DNA from: Nitrospira defluvii
GTDB lineage: Bacteria; Nitrospirota; Nitrospiria; Nitrospirales; Nitrospiraceae
Assembly (NCBI GenBank): GCA_011525625.1
Contig: WYAX01000012.1
Span: 62,001 to 126,000 of the forward strand
Direction of reading: 5' to 3'
Length of the DNA: 64,000 nucleotides
Shown here: piece by piece, positions 51,343-58,463 of the stretch
How positions within the stretch are numbered: the stretch's first letter is position 1
Layout of the letters: each line of letters begins with the position of its first letter
Notes under the pieces: model-generated
What the model saw: the letters and a program-made list of their open reading frames with translations, nothing else
Databases searched by the model: none
What the model was told of the DNA's origin: nothing
Position numbers and translations under genes: made by a program

Positions 51343-52368
51343 ATGACACGTTCAGCGATTCAGCGAGTGGCCGTGGTCGGCGCCGGGGCATGGGGAACCG
51401 CATTGGCCCGGCATCTGGCCGAAAAACAGATGGCTGTGAGTCTCTGGGCCCACGAGCCGGAGGTGGTGCACAGCATTGCGCAACGACGCGAGAATGCACT
51501 CTATCTCCCCGGCGTGCGGCTTCCTCTGACGTTAACCGCAACCAACGTCTTGTCGGAGGCGCTGACCGGTACCGACTGCGTGCTCTTTGCCGTGCCCTCG
51601 CATGTGGCCAGGCCCGTCCTAGGCCGGGTCGGACCGTTGTTGCCGGAGGCGGTTCCCTTCGTCAGCGCCACCAAGGGCATTGAGGAGACCACGCTCGATC
51701 TGATGACGCAAGTGATGCAGGAGGCGTTGCCGGCGCATATGCGAAACTCGCTGATGGTCCTGTCGGGACCGAGTTTCGCCAGCGAAGTCAGTCAGGGAAA
51801 ACCGACCGCGCTCTGTTTGGCCGGTCAGGACAGCGACCGGGTGAAATCCATGCAGGCGCTGTTCATGACGCCGAGTTTCCGAGTCTATGCCGACAATGAT
51901 GTGATCGGGGTTCAATTGGGCGGGGCGTTGAAAAACGTCATGGCCTTGGCCGCCGGTGTCGTGGATGGGCTTGAACTCGGGCATAACGCTCGCGCCGCCT
52001 TGATTACCCGCGGACTGGCCGAAATGATCAGGCTTGGGGTGGCCATGGGGGCTGACCCGCGGACATTTTACGGGCTCTCCGGTGTTGGGGATCTGATTCT
52101 GACCTGCACGGGGGCGTTGAGCCGCAACCACTCGGTGGGGGTACGCTTGGGACAGGGTGAGCGCTTGGACGAAATTCTTGCGAGTATGCAGGCGGTTGCC
52201 GAGGGGGTACGTACTGCCAAGGCTGCCTTGGGCCTGGCTCAGCGGTGCGGGGTGGACATGCCGATTGTGCAGGAGGTCAACGCCGTGCTCTTCGCCGACA
52301 AGTCCTGTCGTCAGGCGGTCGGGGATCTCATGGAGCGCGAGGCCAAGGGGGAGAAGGCACCGTTATGA
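51343..52368 (+). CDS. gpsA: Glycerol-3-phosphate dehydrogenase [NAD(P)+]
   Basis: Makes sn-glycerol-3-phosphate from dihydroxyacetone phosphate for phospholipid synthesis. The 341-residue protein has the Rossmann motif GAGAWGTAL (13-21), FVSATKGIE, the catalytic lysine in GALKNVMALAAG, and SGVGDLILTCTGALSRN typical of GpsA. The start is fixed by the Rossmann motif and by a consensus promoter that leaves almost no leader. The stop overlaps the larB start (ATGA), so the two are co-translated. Confidence 0.95.
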   Translation: MTRSAIQRVAVVGAGAWGTALARHLAEKQMAVSLWAHEPEVVHSIAQRRENALYLPGVRLPLTLTATNVLSEALTGTDCVLFAVPSHVARPVLGRVGPLLPEAVPFVSATKGIEETTLDLMTQVMQEALPAHMRNSLMVLSGPSFASEVSQGKPTALCLAGQDSDRVKSMQALFMTPSFRVYADNDVIGVQLGGALKNVMALAAGVVDGLELGHNARAALITRGLAEMIRLGVAMGADPRTFYGLSGVGDLILTCTGALSRNHSVGVRLGQGERLDEILASMQAVAEGVRTAKAALGLAQRCGVDMPIVQEVNAVLFADKSCRQAVGDLMEREAKGEKAPL

Positions 52369-53132
52369 ATCAAGACCGATTGCGAGCGTTGCTCACGAAC
52401 GTGCAGCAAGGCACCCTGGCTGTGCCGGATGCGCTCAAGCAGATGCGCACGCTGCCGTATGAAAACCTGGGGTTTGCGTCGCTGGATCATCATCGAACCC
52501 TTCGCCAGGGATTCCCGGAGGTGATCTTTTGCGAGGGGAAGACGGTGGCGCAGGTGCTCGCCATTGCCAAGACCCTGCTGCGGAAAAACAATGCCTTGCT
52601 CGCGACGCGGGTTGAGCCGCTTGTCGCGAGGGCCCTCGTACGACTCAGCAAGCGGGCCACCTATCACGAAGCGGCACGAGTGGTGGCGATTCCACCGCCC
52701 AAGCTGTTGCGTCGGGGCTCTGTGCTTATTGTCACTGCGGGGACGGCCGATATTCCCGTCGCCGAAGAGGCGCGCGTGACAGCCGATATCATGGGGAGCA
52801 ACACCGACACCTTGTACGATGTAGGGGTGGCGGGCTTGCATCGGTTACTCGGTCAGCAAGAGCGGTTACACGAGGCGCGGGTGCTGGTGGTGGTGGCCGG
52901 AATGGATGGTGTGTTGCCGAGCGTGGTCGGCGGCTTAGTCCGGCAGCCTGTGATTGCGGTGCCCACGAGTCGTGGGTATGGCGCACATTTCGGCGGCTTG
53001 GCGGCGTTGTTGACGATGCTGAATTCTTGCGCGGCCGGGGTCGGGGTGATGAATATCGACAACGGCTTCGGCGCCGGATGTCTGGCTCACCGCATCAACA
53101 TGGTGGGGGAGGCGGATGGGGATCAGCTCTAG
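52365..53132 (+). CDS. larB: Pyridinium-3,5-biscarboxylic acid mononucleotide synthase LarB
   Basis: First enzyme of nickel-pincer-nucleotide synthesis: carboxylates and hydrolyses nicotinic acid adenine dinucleotide. The 255-residue protein has the N-terminal LarB region (LRALLTNVQQGTLAVPDAL) and a PurE-like C-terminal domain: VLIVTAGTADIPVAEEA (about 126-142), VAGMDGVLPSVVGGLV and AVPTSRGYGAHFGGLAALLTMLNSC, all family-typical. It starts by ATGA overlap with gpsA. The larC partner lies 750 bp further on, across one minus-strand gene. Confidence 0.92.
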   Translation: MNQDRLRALLTNVQQGTLAVPDALKQMRTLPYENLGFASLDHHRTLRQGFPEVIFCEGKTVAQVLAIAKTLLRKNNALLATRVEPLVARALVRLSKRATYHEAARVVAIPPPKLLRRGSVLIVTAGTADIPVAEEARVTADIMGSNTDTLYDVGVAGLHRLLGQQERLHEARVLVVVAGMDGVLPSVVGGLVRQPVIAVPTSRGYGAHFGGLAALLTMLNSCAAGVGVMNIDNGFGAGCLAHRINMVGEADGDQL

Positions 53133-53150
53133 CTCGCATGATTCTGCGGC

Positions 53151-53723
53151 CTAATTCTTGACCAGAATCTTCCCGCGTTTGGGCCATGAGAGCATCTGGG
53201 TGCGCTGGCCCTTCTCTCCGTTACTCAACAGCTTGACCCGCACTTCATACTCATAGGATCCGACCGGCACCTGCTGCTTGTTGTGATCCAGGCCGTCCCA
53301 GGCGAGATCGACTTGTACATGCCGTTGCGGCGTCTCTCCGTTGGCGCTCGGAATCGTTTGCACGTGCTCGTTGACCGGCTGCCGGATCGAGAGAAAGCGC
53401 AACGAGGTCATGGAGGACGACGTGACGAGTGCGGAGACCTCCAGCATGAGTTGTTCATCGACCTCTTTCGGCAACTGCACCGTCGCCATGAAGTGGAAGG
53501 CGCCATCCTGCGGCTTGTACGGCATCGGCGCTGTGTGGAGAGAGAGAATTTTGAGGTCCGGCTCGGGGCGGGGCACACTGCGTTTGCTTTTGGTTTTCGC
53601 GCTTGCGTCGGGAAGCTGGGCTCCCGGCAAGACGACACTGCCGATGAGCAGCAAGAGAGTGACGGTGACGACATGCGACACGCGCCGTGCAATGGAGGTG
53701 GGGGCGGATTTTGGATCGGTCAT
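53151..53723 (-). CDS. Hypothetical exported protein
   Basis: Protein of 190 residues with an N-terminal signal or anchor (about 12-33) and a predicted periplasmic beta-rich domain (FHFMATVQLPKEVDEQLMLEVSALV, VGSYEYEVRVKLLSNG in shorter segments). I do not recognise a family. Its start at 53723 is chosen because the frame open to 53786 crosses a promoter. It interrupts the larB-larC order but is on the opposite strand. Confidence 0.6.
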   Translation of the reverse strand: MTDPKSAPTSIARRVSHVVTVTLLLLIGSVVLPGAQLPDASAKTKSKRSVPRPEPDLKILSLHTAPMPYKPQDGAFHFMATVQLPKEVDEQLMLEVSALVTSSSMTSLRFLSIRQPVNEHVQTIPSANGETPQRHVQVDLAWDGLDHNKQQVPVGSYEYEVRVKLLSNGEKGQRTQMLSWPKRGKILVKN

Positions 53724-53771
53724 GGGCCTCAGTGTCGCAGACGATGGTGGGCGGAGCGTGTCTCTTGATTG

Positions 53772-53800
53772 GGGATAACACAGCATCGGAGGGCTGTCAA
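53772..53800 (-). promoter_or_regulatory. Promoter of 53723 gene
   Basis: Minus strand: TTGACA, 16- or 17-bp spacer, TTATCC or TATCCC. Leader about 40-45 nt. Confidence 0.4.
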
Positions 53801-53816
53801 TGAACGAGCGGAATGA

Positions 53817-53845
53817 TTGCTGTCTGGGTGCGGGTCCGGTAAGAT
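53817..53845 (+). promoter_or_regulatory. Promoter of larC
   Basis: TTGCTG, 17-bp spacer, TAAGAT. Predicted +1 near 53852, leader about 33 nt containing AGGAG before GTG 53885. Confidence 0.55.
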
Positions 53846-53884
53846 GCCGCTCGTTTGCGCGGCATCAGGAATCGTAGGAGTGCG

Positions 53885-55084
53885 GTGGCGACACATCTTC
53901 ATTTCGACTGTTTCTCCGGCATCAGCGGCGATATGACGTTAGGTGCGCTGGTCGATGCGGGATTACCGTTCACCGATCTCGTGCGGGGGCTGGCGTCCTT
54001 GCACATCGAGGGGTATCGGCTGTCACGGAAGCGCGTGGAGCGCGGGGCGATTACCGCGACCAAGGTCGATGTGCGCATCGAAAGCGGATTTCAGACCCCG
54101 TTGACGCTGGCTCAGATCGCCAAAATTCTCCGGCGAAGCGGCCTGCCGTCTGTCGTGAAAGAACGCAGTCAGGCGGTATTCGATGCGTTGGCCGATGCTG
54201 AAGGCAAGGCACACGGTGTCGAGCCTTCGCACGTACATTTTCACGAAGTGGGCGTGATCGACTCGTTCGTCGACGTCGTCGGCGGGGTGCTGGGGCTGCA
54301 TCTGCTGGATGTGCGGCGAGTCACGGCGTCTGCGATCAATGTGGGATCCGGGACGTTGATGTCGGCTCATGGCGCATTGCCGGTGCCCGGTCCCGCCGTG
54401 GCGGCGCTTGCGTTGGGACTCCCGATTTATGCGAAAGGCCCGGAATGTGAGTTGGCGACGCCGACGGGGGTCGCGTTGGTACGGACACTCGCGACCGAGT
54501 TCGGGTGTCTTCCCTCCATGCAGGTGCGGCGCGTGGGCTACGGGGCGGGAACCGCCGATCCGGCGCAATGGGCCAACGTGCTGAGGGTCTTCATCGGCGA
54601 TGAACCGGCATCGACCGCGGCGGTGGAAACGATTGTGGAACTTCACACCAATCTCGACGATCTCAATCCGCAAGTGTATGAAACGGTGTTTGAGCGGCTG
54701 TTTGCCGCCGGAGCTGTGGACGCGACGTTGGCGCCGGTGACGATGAAAAAGGGTCGGCCGGGAAATGTTCTGTCCGTACTCGCGCCGCGAGAGCGAGTCG
54801 AGGCGGTGTTGGCGGTGTTGTTTTCCGATACCACCGCGCTTGGTGTTCGCACGCATGAGGTGCAACGGCGCGTGTTGCCGCGGCGCTTTGAGTCGGTGAA
54901 GGTTCGGGGACGTGAGGTGCGGATCAAAGTGGCAGATCATCAGCCGGGGCTGAGCAAGGCGGCTCCCGAGTATGAAGACTGCAAGCGGATTGCCGAACAG
55001 AGCGGGAGTCCGGTGAAGGACATTCTGGACGAGGCCATGGTGACGTTCCGGCGCACGCAGGGCAGACAGAAGCGGGCGACGTGA
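53885..55084 (+). CDS. larC: Nickel-pincer nucleotide nickel insertase LarC
   Basis: Inserts nickel into the pincer nucleotide with CTP hydrolysis, the last step of cofactor synthesis for lactate racemase and relatives. The protein of 399 residues is a continuous reading frame, whereas in Lactobacillus plantarum the gene is read through a programmed frameshift. HLHFDCFSGISGDMTLGALVDAG at the start (fragment DCFSGISGDMTLGAL), VHFHEVGVIDSFVDVVGG and VGYGAGTADP are family hallmarks. The GTG at 53885 with AGGAG is the best start. LarA and LarE are not in this window. Confidence 0.9.
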   Translation: MATHLHFDCFSGISGDMTLGALVDAGLPFTDLVRGLASLHIEGYRLSRKRVERGAITATKVDVRIESGFQTPLTLAQIAKILRRSGLPSVVKERSQAVFDALADAEGKAHGVEPSHVHFHEVGVIDSFVDVVGGVLGLHLLDVRRVTASAINVGSGTLMSAHGALPVPGPAVAALALGLPIYAKGPECELATPTGVALVRTLATEFGCLPSMQVRRVGYGAGTADPAQWANVLRVFIGDEPASTAAVETIVELHTNLDDLNPQVYETVFERLFAAGAVDATLAPVTMKKGRPGNVLSVLAPRERVEAVLAVLFSDTTALGVRTHEVQRRVLPRRFESVKVRGREVRIKVADHQPGLSKAAPEYEDCKRIAEQSGSPVKDILDEAMVTFRRTQGRQKRAT

Positions 55085-55097
55085 CGGACATGAGTCG

Positions 55098-56168
55098 ATG
55101 CAGTTCCCTCGATACGTCCTCCCCGCAGACGCGAGCCTCGCGAGGGCCCCTGTGACGATTCTGTTGTATGTGGGCATGTTTGTGGCCTCGGTCGTCATCA
55201 CGCTGGCCGGGTGTCATCTGTTCACGAACGGTATCGAATGGCTCGGCAAGCGACTGAACATTTCCGAAGGTGCGGTCGGCAGCGTCTTTGCGGCGGTGGG
55301 GACCACGCTCCCGGAGACCTCGATCCCGATCATCGCTATTTTTTTCGGAGCGAGTCGAGAGCAGATGGAAGTCGGCCTCGGTGCGATTCTCGGCGCGCCG
55401 TTTATGTTGAGCACCTTGGTGCTCCCTATTCTGGCTGTGTTGTTGTTGCTGTATGCGAAGGTGGGGAAGCGGACGGCAACGTTTAAGCTGAATTACCGCG
55501 AGGTGCGCGTCGATATCACGTTTTTTCTGATCAGTTACGTGCTGGCGTTGACCTGCGCCTTGGTTCCCTCACGACTGTTTCATGCTGCGGTCGCCCTAGT
55601 GCTGCTGGGGATGTACGTCTATTACATGAAACTGAAATTCTCCGAGGAAGACGAAGAGTCCGAAGAGGGCGGTGGAGAGTTGGAACCGTTGCTGTTCGCC
55701 CGCCGGTCGCCCAAGCCGTCCTATGTGCTGATCGGGGCGCAAGGCATTGTCGGCCTGCTGGGATTGGTCGGTGGCGCGCACCTGTTCGTCACCGCGGCGA
55801 ATTCCATTTCCGCCGAGATGCAGGTGTCGCCGCTGATCCTCGCCCTGTTGATTGCCCCATTGGCCACGGAGTTGCCCGAGATGTCCAATAGCTTTCTATG
55901 GCTCTATCGGAAAAAGGATCGGCTGGCAGTCGGCAATGTGACCGGTGCGATGGTCTTTCAGGGCACCATTCCCGTATCCGTCGGTTTGTTCGGGACGGCC
56001 TGGACGTTGGGACCCACGGCGCTGGCAACGATGGTGCTCGCGGTCGTCGCGATGGGGCTGACCCTTCTGCAGACAATCTGGTCCGGGCATTGGCGCCCTT
56101 GGTTGCTGAGCGGCAGCGCGCTGCTGTACCTTGGTTACACCCTCTTTCTGTATACCCATGGCTCGTAA
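55098..56168 (+). CDS. Cation/Ca2+ exchanger family protein (YrbG/CaxA)
   Basis: Integral membrane antiporter of 356 residues with about ten to eleven membrane segments. The two inverted alpha-repeats contain the family motifs GTTLPETSIPIIA (near residues 70-82) and APLATELPEMSNS (near 253-265), the acidic residues that bind Ca2+ or Na+. An acidic cytoplasmic loop (EEDEESEEGG) separates the halves. It probably exports calcium or another divalent cation against Na+ or H+. The next gene pdxA overlaps its 3' end by 11 bp. Confidence 0.85.
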   Translation: MQFPRYVLPADASLARAPVTILLYVGMFVASVVITLAGCHLFTNGIEWLGKRLNISEGAVGSVFAAVGTTLPETSIPIIAIFFGASREQMEVGLGAILGAPFMLSTLVLPILAVLLLLYAKVGKRTATFKLNYREVRVDITFFLISYVLALTCALVPSRLFHAAVALVLLGMYVYYMKLKFSEEDEESEEGGGELEPLLFARRSPKPSYVLIGAQGIVGLLGLVGGAHLFVTAANSISAEMQVSPLILALLIAPLATELPEMSNSFLWLYRKKDRLAVGNVTGAMVFQGTIPVSVGLFGTAWTLGPTALATMVLAVVAMGLTLLQTIWSGHWRPWLLSGSALLYLGYTLFLYTHGS

Positions 56169-57201
56169 ACCTAGGACAGGATCTTCACGCCCGGTGTTGG
56201 GCCTCACGATGGGGGATCCGGCCGGGATCGGTCCGGAAGTCATCGCCAAGGCGTTGGCCGACAGGGCGCTGGCCAGGCTCTGCCGCCCCGTCGTGATCGG
56301 GTCACGCCCGGTGATGGAACGAACGATCACGCGGTTGGACCTTCCCCTACACGTCGTGACGTTTGATCCAACCGGCAAGGCCAGGCTCAAACCTGGTCAG
56401 GTGGCCGTGGCCGATCCATTGGAGAGACCGCTGCCCAAGTTCCGAATGGGCGTGGCGTCGGCAGTCACCGGTGCGGCCTCCATCGCCTTCATCAAAGAAG
56501 CGGTCAGATTGGCGCAAGCGGGGAACCTCGGCGGGATCGTCACGGCGCCCATCAACAAAGAAGCGATGAACATGGCCGGCTTTCATTACCCGGGGCACAC
56601 GGAATTGTTGGCCGATCTGACCCGCACCAAAGCGTTCGGGATGATGATCGTGGGCGGGCCGTTGAAAATTATGTTCACCACGACCCATGTGGCGATCAAC
56701 GCGCTGTCCCCGCTGCTGACGACGGAACGGATCGGCAAGGCGATTCGCCTCGCGCATCTCGGATTGACGAAGTACTTTGGGATCGAACGCCCGAGGATCG
56801 GCGTGGCCGCGTTGAATCCTCATGCCGGCGAACATGGGCTGTTCGGCAACGAAGAATCGACCAGCATCGCGCCGGCCGTCAAACTGGCGAGAGCCGCCGG
56901 CATCAAGGCCAGCGATCCCTTGCCCGCCGACACGCTATTCGGCAAAGCGGCGCGCGGCGACTACGATGGCGTGGTCGCAATGTACCATGATCAGGGGTTG
57001 ATTCCTCTGAAACTCGTCGCGTTCGGCACCTGCGTGAATTTGACGGTGGGCCTCCCGATCATCCGCACGTCGGTGGACCATGGCACGGCCTACGATATTG
57101 CCGGCAAAGGGGTGGCCGAGCACGGCAGCTTGCTGGAAGCCGTGAAGGTCGCAGCCCGCTTGGCTCAATCCTGGTCCCCGGTGACCCACTCATCACGATA
57201 G
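56158..57201 (+). CDS. pdxA: 4-hydroxythreonine-4-phosphate dehydrogenase PdxA
   Basis: Enzyme of pyridoxal-phosphate synthesis by the DXP-dependent route. The 347-residue protein shows GLTMGDPAGIGPEVI (about 15-29), the metal ligands in HYPGHTELLA and VAMYHDQGLIPLK, and DHGTAYDIAGKG near the C-terminus. Its ATG overlaps the exchanger stop by 11 bp, so the two are co-transcribed, and it is 19 bp before the small 57221 gene. Confidence 0.94.
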   Translation: MARKPRTGSSRPVLGLTMGDPAGIGPEVIAKALADRALARLCRPVVIGSRPVMERTITRLDLPLHVVTFDPTGKARLKPGQVAVADPLERPLPKFRMGVASAVTGAASIAFIKEAVRLAQAGNLGGIVTAPINKEAMNMAGFHYPGHTELLADLTRTKAFGMMIVGGPLKIMFTTTHVAINALSPLLTTERIGKAIRLAHLGLTKYFGIERPRIGVAALNPHAGEHGLFGNEESTSIAPAVKLARAAGIKASDPLPADTLFGKAARGDYDGVVAMYHDQGLIPLKLVAFGTCVNLTVGLPIIRTSVDHGTAYDIAGKGVAEHGSLLEAVKVAARLAQSWSPVTHSSR

Positions 57202-57220
57202 GGAAAAGGAGTACGCGATC

Positions 57221-57541
57221 ATGTCAGAGGCAAGGCTTTCCGTTGCGACCATGATCGATCAGCAGGTGAAGGAATTGGACGCGATTGCAAAACGGACCAT
57301 CCAGGATTTCAATACCACCTTGGGCACAGAGCGAGTGGGGCAGTGGAAGAGTCGGACCGTCGCTCTGCTGCAGCAACATGCCGGACAGCACGCGGCTGAT
57401 GAACTGGCGCGAAAAACTCCCGGCATGTCCTTCACCAACGATTTGATCGAAGAGTTTACCGACGAGGTAGACAGTTATCGATCCTACCTCGTGGCACTCG
57501 CCACACGCATTCGGGCCGCGGCCACCCCGGTCGCCGAGTAG
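57221..57541 (+). CDS. Hypothetical small helical protein
   Basis: Helical, soluble protein of 106 residues that I do not recognise. AAAAGGAG precedes the ATG by a good distance, so it is very likely real. It sits between pdxA and rsmA with short gaps (19 and 16 bp) in an apparent operon. Confidence 0.65.
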   Translation: MSEARLSVATMIDQQVKELDAIAKRTIQDFNTTLGTERVGQWKSRTVALLQQHAGQHAADELARKTPGMSFTNDLIEEFTDEVDSYRSYLVALATRIRAAATPVAE

Positions 57542-57557
57542 CCGGTAGGGCGAGGTT

Positions 57558-58364
57558 ATGGCTCCCTCACTTCCCCCGGCCTTGAAACGGCTCGGTCAAA
57601 ACTTTCTCATCGATCCGAACATTGTCCGCAAGATCGTGTCCCTGGCGGCGCTTCGCCCGGAGGATACGGTGTTGGAAATCGGACCGGGACGGGGCGCGTT
57701 AACGGCGGGATTGTGCGCGGAGGCCGAGCGGGTGATCGCCGTCGAAATCGACCCGCAATTGCAGCCTCATCTGCAGGAGACGCTCGGCCACTGTCCTAAC
57801 CTGGACCTTCGGATCGGGGATGCACTGGCATTTCCCTACGACAGTCTTCCGCCGGGCACTGTCGTCGTGGCGAATCTTCCCTACTATGTGTCCACACCGA
57901 TCCTGTTCGCGTTGCTCGATGCCCGTGCCCGTCTCGACCGTTTGGTGCTCATGCTGCAAACAGAGGTAGCCGTACGATTGGCTGCCAAACCAAACAGTGA
58001 GGACTATGGAGTGCTCTCTGTCCTCGCCCAAGAAGCGGCGGAGGTGGAACTGGCCTTCCGTGTGTCCCCGAATTGCTTCCGCCCCAGGCCGACCGTCGGC
58101 TCTGCCGTGGTGCGTCTGACCATGAAGGCGCGGGATGAAGTCGATCCGGTCCGGTATGAGCGATTCCGGCGGTTGGTGCGCGCCGCGTTTGCTCATCGGC
58201 GAAAGACGTTGGTCAATTCGTTGCGTGACGAGGGATATCCGCCCGAGCGGATCTTGCGGGCGCTGCAGGCGGTCGGGGTCCCGTTGCAGGCTCGCGCGGA
58301 GACGCTGACGCTCGATCACTATCGCGCCCTCGCTGCTGCGTTCGACGATGACGAGTCGGCGTGA
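57558..58364 (+). CDS. rsmA: 16S rRNA dimethyladenosine transferase RsmA (KsgA)
   Basis: Dimethylates A1518 and A1519 of 16S rRNA during 30S maturation. The 268-residue protein has SAM motif I EIGPGRGALT (about 38-47), the acidic post-motif DALAFPYD, and the catalytic NLPYYVSTPIL (about 101-111). Length is normal. It follows the small hypothetical gene by 16 bp and precedes ftsK, which has its own promoter. Confidence 0.95.
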   Translation: MAPSLPPALKRLGQNFLIDPNIVRKIVSLAALRPEDTVLEIGPGRGALTAGLCAEAERVIAVEIDPQLQPHLQETLGHCPNLDLRIGDALAFPYDSLPPGTVVVANLPYYVSTPILFALLDARARLDRLVLMLQTEVAVRLAAKPNSEDYGVLSVLAQEAAEVELAFRVSPNCFRPRPTVGSAVVRLTMKARDEVDPVRYERFRRLVRAAFAHRRKTLVNSLRDEGYPPERILRALQAVGVPLQARAETLTLDHYRALAAAFDDDESA

Positions 58365-58427
58365 TCGGGACGGTGCCCACGGGGCACGGGCAACAGCCGA
58401 TCGGTCTGCGCAACATTGCCCGTTTGT

Positions 58428-58456
58428 TTGAAAAGGTATTTTCCCTGTGCTACGAT
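58428..58456 (+). promoter_or_regulatory. Promoter of ftsK, leaderless
   Basis: TTGAAA, 17-bp spacer, TACGAT, then 7 nt to ATG 58464. Predicted +1 is about 1 nt before the start codon. This supports 58464 over the frame open to 58416, which would begin upstream of the promoter. Confidence 0.6.
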
Positions 58457-58463
58457 CCGCCGC

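Noticed and set aside
54023..55201. Minus-strand open frame of 392 codons opposite larC
   Set aside because: Translation is Arg/His-rich with no recognisable domain, and LarC on the plus strand is unmistakable.
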